From contig JACJXU010000001.1 in NCBI GenBank assembly GCA_020636475.1, forward strand, positions 720,089-784,088: DNA of 64,000 nt, written 5' to 3'. Source of the DNA: Chitinophagales bacterium (lineage in GTDB: Bacteria; Bacteroidota; Bacteroidia; Chitinophagales; UBA2359). The position numbers and the translations under genes were made by a program. Shown piece by piece: positions 52,473-61,873 of the stretch (positions are counted from its first letter, which is position 1; each line of letters starts with the position of its first letter). The notes beneath the pieces were generated by a model, which had not been told where the DNA came from, searched no databases, and saw only the letters and a program-made list of their open reading frames with translations.

Positions 52473-53897
52473 ATGTCGCTGGTTTATGTAGAGTATTTGT
52501 GCTTTTTGGTAGTTTTTACCGGCTTATATTATCTTACTTCCAGCAAAAAAATACGCGCTTATCTGCTACTCTTATGCAGTTTTATTTTTATTGCCCAACA
52601 CAGCTTTTTTTCCTTAATATTCTTAGTTGCCAGTAGTGTTTTTACTTTTTTCATTGCCAAAAAAATTGCTCAAACGAAATCAAAACCCTTGCTATGGTTC
52701 GCCATAAGTTTGCATATAATTGTGTTGTTGGGCATTAAATATTTTCATTGGGGAAATACACTGGTCAATCTAAGTCCTTTGCATTTTCAAACCAATACAA
52801 TAATTGTGGCATTGGGCGTTTCGTTTTATACCTTACAGCATATTTCGTTTTTGGTAGAGACTTTTCACAAACGAATTCCGTTTCCTTCGCTCGGCAATTA
52901 CCTCAGTTATCACGCCTTTTTTCCAAAAATAAGTAGTGGTCCTATTGAAAAGCCACAAACATTCTTACCACAGTTAGCTTCTTTGAATCAGTCGTTTTCT
53001 TCAGAGAATTTTGTTTATGGTTTTCAGCGTATTCTTTGGGGATTTTTCAAAAAAATGGTACTCGCCGACCGATTACTTCCGATTGTAGAACAAATTTTTG
53101 GCTTACATACGCCGGCTCACGGATTTACGGTTTGGCTTGGCATTTGCCTGTTTACCCTTGCGCTCTACTTCGATTTTTCCGCTTATATTGACATTGCTAT
53201 TGGTTCGGCGCGTATTCTAGGCATAAAACTGAGCGAAAACTTCAATTTTCCTTTACATACAACTTCTATTGCTGCTTTTTGGCGATGTTGGCATATTACG
53301 CTCATTCAATGGCTTACACAGTATTTGTATTATCCGATAGTTTATCGTTTTCGAAAATATCCAACCCTTGCTGTAATGCTGGCAATTGCAGTGGTCTTTG
53401 GTCTTTCGGGCGTGTGGCACGGTTGGGGAATTACTTATTTGCTGTGGGCTGCCTGTCATATTGTTTATTTATGGTTCGAAACGCTTACCAAAAAGCAACG
53501 AAATACTATTGCCAAAAAGTTACCCCGTCTGTTTTACCAAAACTTTAGCATATTTATCACCTTCAACTTAGTTTGTTTTGCACATTTGTTTTTTCGTGCT
53601 AATAGTTTTGCTACGGCTCAAACACTCATTCAAAAAGTTTTTACATTTCCTTTTTTTCCCCAGTCTGTGTTGGTCGATTTTATAGCACCCTTAGCTGGTG
53701 GCGGCAGTCAAGAACAAGTGTTCAATTTGTATATAAGCCTTTTGGGTTGTTTTTTATTTTTATTTCTTGAAAAAAAAATTTACCCCTATTACCTATCCAC
53801 AAAATTTCGATTTAGTATCAATTTTATCTTACTCCTGCTTATATTTTTATTCGGCATTTTCGATGCCGGCGAAGCATTTATCTATTTGCAATTTTAG
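52473..53897 (+). CDS. MBOAT acyltransferase (DltB/AlgI-like)
   Basis: A 474-residue integral membrane protein with about ten to twelve helices. Family marks: GVSFYTLQHISFLVE, FFPKISSGPIEK, FDFSAYIDIAIGSARILG, ISENFNFPL-type LSENFNFPLHTTSIAAFWRCWHITL, and the catalytic His in GLSGVWHGWGITY. MBOATs of the DltB/AlgI group move an acyl group from a carrier across the inner membrane onto a surface polymer. Here the donor should be the carrier protein encoded 9 bases upstream. Confidence 0.93.
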   Translation: MSLVYVEYLCFLVVFTGLYYLTSSKKIRAYLLLLCSFIFIAQHSFFSLIFLVASSVFTFFIAKKIAQTKSKPLLWFAISLHIIVLLGIKYFHWGNTLVNLSPLHFQTNTIIVALGVSFYTLQHISFLVETFHKRIPFPSLGNYLSYHAFFPKISSGPIEKPQTFLPQLASLNQSFSSENFVYGFQRILWGFFKKMVLADRLLPIVEQIFGLHTPAHGFTVWLGICLFTLALYFDFSAYIDIAIGSARILGIKLSENFNFPLHTTSIAAFWRCWHITLIQWLTQYLYYPIVYRFRKYPTLAVMLAIAVVFGLSGVWHGWGITYLLWAACHIVYLWFETLTKKQRNTIAKKLPRLFYQNFSIFITFNLVCFAHLFFRANSFATAQTLIQKVFTFPFFPQSVLVDFIAPLAGGGSQEQVFNLYISLLGCFLFLFLEKKIYPYYLSTKFRFSINFILLLLIFLFGIFDAGEAFIYLQF

Positions 53898-53914
53898 TCA
53901 TAATTTCGGTGTAT

Positions 53915-54862
53915 ATGATGGTTAAAAAATTCTTTTTACTTATAATTGCTTTAGTGTTCTGTTTGATATTATTAGACAAAGCCTTCCAGTTTTTTTTGCG
54001 CCAAAACATGAACACAAAAATGGCTTATATAAGTCGTGAGGAATTAGACTACGACTTGCTCATTCACGGACCTTGCGAACCACTTTGGATGATTAATCCC
54101 ACGCAACTTGATTCTATTACTGGCATATCTTCTTACAATTTAGCACTAAGTCATTCTGATTTTGCCGACAACTTCATTCATCTTTATCAATATTTAAAAC
54201 ACCAAAAAGCACCCAAATATCTTTTATTGTACATCACCCCAGAGTCAATGGATTTGCGATACAACAAATTCAATACCTACCGATTTGCGGATTTTTTGGC
54301 TGACAGTACGGTCGCTTCTATTGTGGAAGAAATGGACCCGCTTTACTTTAAGTGGTCGAAATTACCCTTTGTAAGATATGCTTATTACAGCAACTTTATA
54401 AACTTTAAATTTGTACAAGGCGTGAAGCATTTTTTTCAAAAAAGAAAAACACCTTATCACGAAAACGGCTACGAAGCTCCGGCAATTCAGGCTTGGCACT
54501 ATAACCTGAGCAAAATGGTAGAACTATACCCAAAAAATATTGAGTTTAAATGGAATAGTATGCGCGAAAAATATTTGATTAAATTGGTAAAATATGCGCA
54601 GAAAAAAGGCATAAAAGTAATTTTTTATGAATCGCCTGTTTTTGCACCAACCATTTCATATCAAAAAAATAGAGGCGAATTTATTGAACACATAAAAAAT
54701 ACAGCGCAAAGTTTGGCGGTGGACTTTTGGGAGTTTGGAGAAATACCTATGTCAAAAAATGAAGAAAACTTCTTTTCCACCCTCAACACCACCCTAAAAG
54801 GTTCGCGTATTTTTACGGATACCTTAGGGAAACATATTCGTCAAAATTTGTTGTGCGAATAA
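53915..54862 (+). CDS. DltD/AlgJ-like membrane-anchored protein with Cys in the Ser position
   Basis: A 315-residue protein with an N-terminal membrane helix (about 5-25) and an extracytoplasmic domain. An upstream GTG is also open; ATG 53915 is preferred. Layout resembles the SGNH-like partners of MBOATs: a beta-strand DYDLLIHGPCEPLWMINP where relatives have Gly-x-Ser, then LLLYITPESMD and a late VIFYESPVFAP. The nucleophile position seems to hold Cys (HGPC). A C-terminal catalytic Asp-His pair is not obvious. It likely finishes acyl transfer onto a polymer in the periplasm. Confidence 0.75.
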   Translation: MMVKKFFLLIIALVFCLILLDKAFQFFLRQNMNTKMAYISREELDYDLLIHGPCEPLWMINPTQLDSITGISSYNLALSHSDFADNFIHLYQYLKHQKAPKYLLLYITPESMDLRYNKFNTYRFADFLADSTVASIVEEMDPLYFKWSKLPFVRYAYYSNFINFKFVQGVKHFFQKRKTPYHENGYEAPAIQAWHYNLSKMVELYPKNIEFKWNSMREKYLIKLVKYAQKKGIKVIFYESPVFAPTISYQKNRGEFIEHIKNTAQSLAVDFWEFGEIPMSKNEENFFSTLNTTLKGSRIFTDTLGKHIRQNLLCE

Positions 54863-54879
54863 TTTTAAAAAAATATTCC

Positions 54880-55752
54880 CTAGCCTTCCACCACCAATGC
54901 TTTATACGCTTTTTGGATTAACGCTCCCATAGATTTTTCCCAAGCAAGTGGAAATGTATAGTCGTTCACCGAAGCAATCCCCGATACTTCAGCAGCCGTA
55001 CCACAGAAAAATGCACTATCCGCTTCCAACACAAAATCGGGCGAAAAATACTTTTCTATTACCTCAATTCCCTTGCTCGCGGCTATTTCTATAATCGTAG
55101 CGCGCGTTATACCCGCCAAGATATTTCCCAAAGGGGCAGTGTATAACTTGTTATCTTTTTCCACAAAAAAATTAGCTCCGGGACCTTCGGCAATATTTCC
55201 TTTCATATCGCACAACAGTGCTTCGTCAAAACCATTATTTTTCGCTTCGGTAGTAGCCAAAATACTGTTGATGTAATGTCCTACCACTTTTGCTTCTACA
55301 TTACAAGACTTGGGGTTCGGTCGCTGATAGTGCGAAAGCATCACACGAATGAGCTTATCGCCCAAATATTTTCCCCATTCCCACGCCATAATCACTACGT
55401 TTACTTCTTGGGTTGGCGTTAAAGACATATTTTCGCCCAAATACACCAAAGGTCTTATGTAGGCATCCGACAAGTTGTTTTTTTCAAGCAATTCATAGGT
55501 ATATTCCGTAAGTTGCGCTACACTATACGGCAAATTTATGTGCATACTTTTTGCCGAAAAATGTAATCGCTCATAGTGTTCTTTTGCTTTAAAAATGCGC
55601 GTACCTTGGGGCGTTTTGTAAGAGCGTATGCCTTCAAAAACACCACTTCCATAATGTAGTGTTTGGCTGTATAAACTTGTATGTGCCGTATTAGCAGCTA
55701 TAAAATTTTCATTGAGAAATATAAGGGTGTTTTGATTGTAATAATTACTCAT
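54880..55752 (-). CDS. ilvE: branched-chain amino acid aminotransferase
   Basis: A 290-residue fold-IV PLP enzyme for the last step of Val, Leu and Ile synthesis. TLHYGSGVFEGIRSY, the Schiff-base Lys in NVEAKVVGHYINS, EALLCDMKGNIAEGPGANFF, and LAGITRATIIEIA are all family blocks. The length is normal. It ends convergent with the dlt-like cassette and is not part of it, although its products or a D-amino acid aminotransferase activity cannot be told apart by sequence alone. Confidence 0.93.
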   Translation of the reverse strand: MSNYYNQNTLIFLNENFIAANTAHTSLYSQTLHYGSGVFEGIRSYKTPQGTRIFKAKEHYERLHFSAKSMHINLPYSVAQLTEYTYELLEKNNLSDAYIRPLVYLGENMSLTPTQEVNVVIMAWEWGKYLGDKLIRVMLSHYQRPNPKSCNVEAKVVGHYINSILATTEAKNNGFDEALLCDMKGNIAEGPGANFFVEKDNKLYTAPLGNILAGITRATIIEIAASKGIEVIEKYFSPDFVLEADSAFFCGTAAEVSGIASVNDYTFPLAWEKSMGALIQKAYKALVVEG

Positions 55753-55971
55753 AGTCTGTTGGCTTTAAATCGGTACGAATAAATTTTCAAAGTTTTTCTT
55801 AAATATAGCATTAATTTTTTCCTTAAAGTTTTATTGGAAGAATAATCGTCGAAAAAGTTACGATTTTTTATGCATATCTAATACTTTTTCGCTTGTATTT
55901 GAAATATTTTCGTTGTGCTTCGTAACTTGCAGGCAATTAATTGATAAACACAAAAACTTTTGACGAACCAA

Positions 55972-57492
55972 ATGCTTTACCATCGTATTCGCACGCGCTA
56001 CGCACCAAGTCCTACCGGATTTCAACACATTGGCGGTATTCGCACAGCACTTTATTGCTATCTTTTTGCCCAAAAACACAAAGGCGAACTCGTGCTGCGC
56101 ATAGAAGATACTGACCAAAAACGCTATGTGGAAGGTGCCGAACAGTACATTATTGATGCTTGCAACTGGTTGGGCATTACCTTCAACGAAAGTCCTTTTG
56201 TAGGCGGACAACACGCACCTTACCGCCAAAGCGAACGCCGCGAACGCTACCAAACCTACGCACAGCAACTTATTGATACTGGCTTTGCCTACTACGCCTT
56301 CGATACGCCGGAAGAATTAGATGCAGTACGCAAAATTGCCGAAGACAAAGGGGCTGCTTTTTTGTATAATGCCCAAACACGACACCAAATGCGCAATAGT
56401 TTGAGTCTTGCCAAAGAAGAAACGCAACGACTTTTGAATGACGGCGTTGATTACACTATTCGTTTTAAAATTCCCGAAAATCGCACCGTTTCTTTTTACG
56501 ACCATATTCGCGGCGAAGTGAGTTTCGATAGCGAGCAGTTGGACGACAAGGTGCTGTACAAAGCCGATGGCTGGCCTACTTACCATCTTGCCAATGTGGT
56601 GGACGATTATCTGATGCAGATTACGCACGTTATTCGCGGAGAAGAATGGCTTTCTTCTACGCCTTTGCATGTACTGCTGTATGAGGCTTTTGCTTGGGAC
56701 AATGTGATGCCGCAGTTTGCCCATCTGCCGCTTTTGCTCAATCCGGGTGGAAAAGGAAAACTCAGCAAAAGACAAGCCGACAAACTCGGCTTTCCCGTTT
56801 TTCCGCTGGCGTGGTACAACACCGAAACAGGCGAAAACTCCAATGGATTTAAAGAAATGGGCTTTTTTCCCGATGCTTTTGTGAATTTTCTGGCACTTTT
56901 GGGCTGGAATCCGGGTACGGAGCAGGAAATTTTTTCGATGGACGAACTTATTGAAGCCTTCGACTTAGACCGTGTACACAAAGCCGGCGCGAAGTTCGAT
57001 TTTGAAAAAGCTATTTGGTTCAATCAGCAGTACCTGCGCCAAAAATGCGAGGATGAGTTGGTGCAGTTGCTGAAAAAAGATGCCCGCGCCAATAATTTTT
57101 CTGAGCAAAAACTGCGCCTTTTGGTAAAAATGTACAAGGAGCGCGTAAGTTTTTTGCACGAAATATGGACACATGCTGTCAATATTGTAGGCGATATTCA
57201 ACAATATGATGAAAAAATGATAGCCAAACGCTGGCAGAAAGATTTTGTACCTATTTTTGAAAAATTGGCACAGCTTTTCAACCATTTGCAAGAATTTAGC
57301 AGTGGGAATATTGATACCTGCCTGCAAAATTTCATACACGACAACGAACTAAAAACGGGCAATGTCTTACTTCCTTTGCGCCTGATGCTTACGGGCGAAA
57401 GTAGCGGACCGCATATTCCCGACATTGCTGCCTTTCTGGGCAAAGCCGAAGTGGTGGAGAGAATGGAATCTGCGATGCGGAATTGGGGATAA
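55972..57492 (+). CDS. gltX: glutamyl-tRNA synthetase
   Basis: A 506-residue class I synthetase that charges tRNA-Glu. The ATG at 55972 is preferred over a TTG 12 bases earlier. The HIGH-type motif lies in RYAPSPTGFQHIGGIRTALY and the KMSKS-type motif in GKGKLSKRQADK. RIEDTDQKRYVEGAE and the anticodon-binding helical part with KAGAKFDFEKAIWFNQQYL are typical. The length fits bacterial GltX. Confidence 0.96.
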   Translation: MLYHRIRTRYAPSPTGFQHIGGIRTALYCYLFAQKHKGELVLRIEDTDQKRYVEGAEQYIIDACNWLGITFNESPFVGGQHAPYRQSERRERYQTYAQQLIDTGFAYYAFDTPEELDAVRKIAEDKGAAFLYNAQTRHQMRNSLSLAKEETQRLLNDGVDYTIRFKIPENRTVSFYDHIRGEVSFDSEQLDDKVLYKADGWPTYHLANVVDDYLMQITHVIRGEEWLSSTPLHVLLYEAFAWDNVMPQFAHLPLLLNPGGKGKLSKRQADKLGFPVFPLAWYNTETGENSNGFKEMGFFPDAFVNFLALLGWNPGTEQEIFSMDELIEAFDLDRVHKAGAKFDFEKAIWFNQQYLRQKCEDELVQLLKKDARANNFSEQKLRLLVKMYKERVSFLHEIWTHAVNIVGDIQQYDEKMIAKRWQKDFVPIFEKLAQLFNHLQEFSSGNIDTCLQNFIHDNELKTGNVLLPLRLMLTGESSGPHIPDIAAFLGKAEVVERMESAMRNWG

Positions 57493-57512
57493 GAGTACTT
57501 ATTTTTACGATA

Positions 57513-57549
57513 ATACTCCCGTCGATTTTTTCAAAATCGGCGGGAGTAT
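57513..57549 (+). terminator. 17-bp hairpin after gltX
   Basis: ATACTCCCGTCGATTTT pairs with AAAATCGGCGGGAGTAT (one G-T pair) around a TTC loop, 20 bases after the gltX stop. It is very stable, but the following GCTATTTTG is only a weak T-tract, so termination is likely but not certain; a dispersed repeat is an alternative. The stretch from here to 57743 holds no gene that I can support. Confidence 0.6.
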
Positions 57550-57743
57550 GCTATTTTGTAAGATACACAAATTCTGCCAAGCAGCAATACAACAACCAAA
57601 ACCAAAATTGCCTAACAGCACTATATTCCACTTGAAAGAGTTCTGCGAGTATGATATAGGAAAAAAACATAATTGAAAACAAAATGCTCATCCTTTTCAA
57701 AGAAGGTTTATATTTTATTTGCATTAAACTTAATTTTTATACG

Positions 57744-57923
57744 CTATTTCCCGGTTTTTTGGTAAACATATTCCGAAAGCAAACTGAACAATAGCCAAAA
57801 AGCAATCTGTTCACAAATATTGAAAGGGCGATTTAGTATTATAGTTAGACCCATCATAGAAAAAAAGCCCATTATAAAAAGTAATAATATACGTCTTTTC
57901 GATTCCTTACTTCTGAAATACAT
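57744..57923 (-). CDS. small two-helix membrane protein (59 residues)
   Basis: A short gene on the minus strand running ATG 57923 to TAG 57744. A basic N-terminus (MYFRSKESKRR) is followed by two hydrophobic helices (about 12-30 and 37-51) and ends YVYQKTGK. It begins 5 bases after the stop of a 62-residue gene of the same layout, and the two proteins share the Lys/Arg-rich start, two helices and a Tyr-x-x-Tyr-Gln-Lys-type end. They look like a tandem duplicate pair. Function is unknown. Confidence 0.6.
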   Translation of the reverse strand: MYFRSKESKRRILLLFIMGFFSMMGLTIILNRPFNICEQIAFWLLFSLLSEYVYQKTGK

Positions 57924-57928
57924 TCAAT

Positions 57929-58117
57929 TTAGTGCTTATTATTATTTTTCTTTTGATAAACCAGCGAATAGGCTGATATCATGATGCTGAAAAAAATAAG
58001 GTAGAATAAAAATTCATTCCAAGATAAAGTTCTTTTAAAAATTTCAGGAATAAACCACGAAATAACGGCACACAGCAACAATATCAATAGTACCCGAACA
58101 AGTCTTTTTACAATCAT
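57929..58117 (-). CDS. small two-helix membrane protein (62 residues)
   Basis: MIVKRLVRVLLILLLCAVIS starts a first helix, FKRTLSWNEF is a short loop, and FLFYLIFFSIMISAYSLVYQ the second helix, with a Lys/Asn-rich tail. Upstream partner of the 59-residue gene, 5 bases apart. Both are very AT-rich and I recognise no family. Candidates include small stress membrane proteins or a toxin, but nothing in the sequence decides between them. Confidence 0.6.
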   Translation of the reverse strand: MIVKRLVRVLLILLLCAVISWFIPEIFKRTLSWNEFLFYLIFFSIMISAYSLVYQKKNNNKH

Positions 58118-58267
58118 TCTATTTGCGCAATATATAACCTATTAAAAAACTAATTTACTTTAAATTTGACAAAGCAGGTACTTTAAAGTTACATATTTCC
58201 AAGTAAAATTAAGGTATATCCCAAAAATCATCATTTTATTCCCTACTTTTACTCAAACAAAAATTCG

Positions 58268-59122
58268 ATGAACACCGAACTGCTGACTTCTTTGATGCAT
58301 CTGCCTGTAAAAAAGGTAAACGGCTTCTCGTGCCGCAGCAATACGGACGCGCTTGCCGTAGAGGAGCCGCTTGAAATTTGCATTGAATACGGCGATGCTG
58401 CCGACCGAACAACGAAAAATATTTCCGTGACGATGCGCACGCCGGGCAAAGACGAGGACTTGGCGGTCGGTTTTTTGTTTACCGAAAACATCATTTCCGA
58501 TTATAGCAATATACTTACCGTAAAACCGACAAAAAACAACGTCATTCAAGTATCATTACAAGAAAATTTCACGCCAAAACTGTCGCAAGCCGACCGCAAT
58601 TTTTACACTACTTCAAGCTGCGGCCTGTGCGGCAAAGGCTCTATTGATGCCATTACGACCGTAAGCTCGTTTAAAAATATAGACAAAGTCGAATTTTCCG
58701 TATCCGTAGAAACGCTTTACCAACTGCCGAGAACCTTACGAGCCGCCCAAAACAATTTTGAAAACACGGGCGGCATTCACGCGGCGGGCTTGTTCAGCAC
58801 ACAAGGCGAGCTACTGCTGCTGCGCGAGGACGTGGGCAGACACAACGCGCTGGACAAGCTCATTGGCGCGGCATTATCCCAAAATTGGCTTCCTTTAAAC
58901 CGACATATTTTACTCCTTAGCGGTAGAGCAAGTTTTGAGCTTATTCAAAAAGCGGCAATGGCGGGCGTAGCTTTCGTGGCTGCCATTGGTGCGCCCTCCA
59001 GTTTGGCAGTAGAATTGGCAACGGAAAGCGACATTACGCTCATCGGTTTTTTAAAAGAAAATCGCTTTAACATTTACAATCAAACACGAAATATAAAAAT
59101 TACGGGCATCAATGAAAATTAG
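58268..59122 (+). CDS. fdhD: formate dehydrogenase accessory sulfurtransferase FdhD
   Basis: A 284-residue protein that passes sulfur from IscS-type cysteine desulfurase to the molybdenum cofactor of formate-dehydrogenase-type enzymes. EEPLEICIEYGD, MRTPGKDEDLAVGFLFTE, the CxxC pair C118/C121 in TTSSCGLCGKGS, ENTGGIHAAGLF and LREDVGRHNALDKLIG are all hallmarks. It overlaps the next small gene by 11 bases, and the molybdoenzyme it would serve is encoded two genes on. Confidence 0.95.
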   Translation: MNTELLTSLMHLPVKKVNGFSCRSNTDALAVEEPLEICIEYGDAADRTTKNISVTMRTPGKDEDLAVGFLFTENIISDYSNILTVKPTKNNVIQVSLQENFTPKLSQADRNFYTTSSCGLCGKGSIDAITTVSSFKNIDKVEFSVSVETLYQLPRTLRAAQNNFENTGGIHAAGLFSTQGELLLLREDVGRHNALDKLIGAALSQNWLPLNRHILLLSGRASFELIQKAAMAGVAFVAAIGAPSSLAVELATESDITLIGFLKENRFNIYNQTRNIKITGINEN

Positions 59123-59462
59123 GATTAAAGGCAACAGTCTCCGCTACCGATTGACGCAAAGCGACATCGCAACAATAGGCGCGGCGGGTTTTTTGGAGGA
59201 AAAAACGACATTTGCCAACAAAACATTTTATTACCGCTTGGAAAGTACGAATGACGACCGCATTTCCGCCGATTTCGTAGGCGATAAAATCATTGTAAAA
59301 ATGCCCCAAACAATGATTGACGAATGGCTAACTACCGAGCGCGTAACATTTGCCGACGAAAGCGGCACGGTGTCTATTTTGCTTGAAAAAGATTTTGCCT
59401 GCTTAGATAATACCGATGAGGATCAAAGCGACAATTATCCTAATCCGAATAAAACGTGTTAA
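59112..59462 (+). CDS. small conserved protein of fdhD-ydeP operons
   Basis: A 116-residue soluble beta-rich protein (MKIRIKGNSLRYRLTQSDI start, later RLESTNDDRISADFVGDKI). The C-terminal LLEKDFACLDNTDEDQSDNYPNP resembles a small Bacteroidota family (DUF7009-like by memory) usually encoded beside fdhD. It is squeezed between fdhD (11-base overlap) and the molybdoenzyme gene (9-base gap), so it probably assists the same enzyme. No catalytic motif is seen. Confidence 0.72.
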   Translation: MKIRIKGNSLRYRLTQSDIATIGAAGFLEEKTTFANKTFYYRLESTNDDRISADFVGDKIIVKMPQTMIDEWLTTERVTFADESGTVSILLEKDFACLDNTDEDQSDNYPNPNKTC

Positions 59463-59471
59463 AAATTTATT

Positions 59472-61841
59472 ATGAGCGACGAATTGAACAAAAAAAAGCA
59501 AAACAACAAACTGCCTCACGCAGAACCGCCTTACGAACTCTTGGATTTGAACTTTACGAATGTAAAAAAATGGACGGCGGGCATTCCGGCAGTTTATCAT
59601 TCCGTTTTAAGTTTAATAAAACAAAAAACGGTAACACGCGGCGGCAAAGCCTTGTTTAAAATGAACCAATTCGATGGTTTTGATTGTCCGAGTTGCGCCT
59701 GGCCCGACCCTGACGACGACCGCTCGCCCCTTGCCGAATACTGCGAAAACGGCGCGAAGGCACTGGCGGAGGAAGCTACGTCCAAAAAAATTACCACCGA
59801 GTTTTTCAAAGAAAATTCGGTCTATGACTTGTCGCTGCTCTCCGACTACGCGCTGGGACATTTGGGTCGTCTTGCCGAGCCGATGTATTTGCCGTCCGGC
59901 GGCACGCATTATCAAGCTATTTCTTGGGACGATGCTTTTAAAAAAATTGCCACACACCTCAACGGCTTAAACTCGCCCGACGAAGCGGCTTTTTACACTT
60001 CAGGGCGATTGAGCAACGAAGCCTCTTTTGTGTATCAGCTTTTTGTGCGCGAATTTGGCACAAACAATTTTCCCGACTGCTCCAATATGTGTCACGAAAC
60101 ATCGGGCTTTGCTTTGTCACAAGTACTCGGCGTAGGCAAAGGAACAGTAAAACTGGACGATTTTTACGAAGCTGATGTCATTATTGAAGTAGGACACAAT
60201 CCCGGCACCAACGCGCCGCGTATGTTGAGCGCATTAGGAAAAGCCAAGCAAAACGGCGCGAAAATCATTGCCGTTAATCCCTTGCCCGAAGCCGGATTAA
60301 TGGGTTTTCGCAATCCGCAGCAGCTAAATGCCGTCTTGGGCAAGCCCATTCGCCTAACGGATTTGTATTTGCCCGTTTGCATCAACGGCGATATGGCATT
60401 GTTCAAGGCTCTTTTAAAATATTTGTTTGAATTTGAAAAAAAATCGCCCGGACAAGTCTTTGATTTAGATTTTATTAAAAATAAAACGGTCGGTTTTGAG
60501 GCATTGGAAAAACAGTTGGCGGAACATTCTATTGATGATTTAGCCGAAGCATCGGGCGTAAAAAAAGAGCTTATTTACCAAGCGGCGGAAATGATTGCCT
60601 ACAAAAAACGCATTATTATTTGCTGGGGAATGGGACTTACACAACAGCAAAACGGCGTGGATATGATTAAAGAAATGCTTAATGTGTTGTTGCTAAAAGG
60701 CAGCATTGGCATTGCGGGCGGTGGTGCTTGTCCGGTGCGCGGACACAGCAATGTGCAAGGCAACCGCACGATGCTTATCAACAACCACCCGACCGAAGTG
60801 CAGTTGGATAAGCTCAAAGAAGTGTTCGGTTTTGAGCCGCCGCGCCAACAAGGCTACGATGTGGTAAACAGCATTAAAGCGATGCACGAAGGCAAATTGA
60901 AAGTATTTTTTGCGATGGGCGGCAATTTTCTTTCCGCCACACCCGACACCGCTTACACGGCAGACGGAATGCGGAAGTTAGACCTTAGCGTTCAGGTTTC
61001 CACCAAACTCAACCGCAGCCATTTGGTACACGGCAAAGAAGCACTTATTTTGCCCACTTTGGCACGCAGCGACAAGGACATCGTAAACGGCAAATTGCAA
61101 CACGTAAGCACCGAAAATTCGATGGGCATAGTACAATGGTCGCGAGGTGTGCTAAATCCTGTTTCGGACAAATTAGTAAATGAAAACCAAATTGCTTGCC
61201 GCTTGGCAATGGCTACGCTGGGCAGCAAGTCGGTTATAGATTGGCAGCTATTTCACGACAGCTACGATGCCGTGCGCGATGCAATAGAAAAAGTAGTGCC
61301 GGGCTTTGAAAATTACAACGAGCGCGTAGTGCAAAAAGGCGGCTTTTACTTACCCAATGCCGCCAGAGAGGGCGTATTCAAAACGGCGAAATTTGGCGAC
61401 AAAGCTCCTTTTTCCTTGACTGACTTGCCGAACAATCGCTTGGCAGACGATGAATTTTTGATGGCAACCACAAGGTCGCACGACCAATTTAATACGACCA
61501 TTTACGGCTTAAACGACCGCTATCGCGGCATTCACAACGAGCGGCGTGTGGTATTGATGAACCAAAAAGACATCGCCAAACTCGGTTTGCAAGTCGGCGA
61601 TTTGGTGGATTTGTTCAATTTTGATGACGGCAAAGAACGCATTGCGCCTTTGTTTAAAATAGTGGATTATCCTGTTCCCGAAAAAAACGCCGTCACTTAT
61701 TTTCCCGAAACCAATGTGTTGGTGTCTATCAACAATACCGTAAAAGGCAGCAATATGCCCGCTTCCAAGTATGTAAAAATTAAAATTAAAAAACACAATA
61801 CAGAAATTTACCGAAGAATTGAGGCGTTGAAGATACGCTAA
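59472..61841 (+). CDS. FdhF/YdeP-family molybdopterin oxidoreductase
   Basis: A 789-residue enzyme of the DMSO-reductase superfamily. The N-terminal CPSCAWPDP replaces a full 4Fe-4S motif, as in YdeP. SNMCHETSGFAL has a Cys-His where FdhH has Sec-His, so Cys is the likely molybdenum ligand. GHNPGTNAPRML, GACPVRGHSNVQGNRTM and TTRSHDQFNTTIYG are cofactor-binding blocks. There is no Tat signal, so it is cytoplasmic. YdeP in E. coli is linked to acid resistance; the reaction is unknown. FdhD upstream should sulfurate its cofactor. No electron-transfer partner is adjacent. Confidence 0.9.
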   Translation: MSDELNKKKQNNKLPHAEPPYELLDLNFTNVKKWTAGIPAVYHSVLSLIKQKTVTRGGKALFKMNQFDGFDCPSCAWPDPDDDRSPLAEYCENGAKALAEEATSKKITTEFFKENSVYDLSLLSDYALGHLGRLAEPMYLPSGGTHYQAISWDDAFKKIATHLNGLNSPDEAAFYTSGRLSNEASFVYQLFVREFGTNNFPDCSNMCHETSGFALSQVLGVGKGTVKLDDFYEADVIIEVGHNPGTNAPRMLSALGKAKQNGAKIIAVNPLPEAGLMGFRNPQQLNAVLGKPIRLTDLYLPVCINGDMALFKALLKYLFEFEKKSPGQVFDLDFIKNKTVGFEALEKQLAEHSIDDLAEASGVKKELIYQAAEMIAYKKRIIICWGMGLTQQQNGVDMIKEMLNVLLLKGSIGIAGGGACPVRGHSNVQGNRTMLINNHPTEVQLDKLKEVFGFEPPRQQGYDVVNSIKAMHEGKLKVFFAMGGNFLSATPDTAYTADGMRKLDLSVQVSTKLNRSHLVHGKEALILPTLARSDKDIVNGKLQHVSTENSMGIVQWSRGVLNPVSDKLVNENQIACRLAMATLGSKSVIDWQLFHDSYDAVRDAIEKVVPGFENYNERVVQKGGFYLPNAAREGVFKTAKFGDKAPFSLTDLPNNRLADDEFLMATTRSHDQFNTTIYGLNDRYRGIHNERRVVLMNQKDIAKLGLQVGDLVDLFNFDDGKERIAPLFKIVDYPVPEKNAVTYFPETNVLVSINNTVKGSNMPASKYVKIKIKKHNTEIYRRIEALKIR

Positions 61842-61873
61842 AAGTATTCCGGTTTTTTATATTTTAGAATTTT

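Noticed and set aside
57425..57676. 84-codon open frame after gltX
   Set aside because: It begins inside gltX in another frame and runs across the 57513-57549 hairpin; no coding bias.
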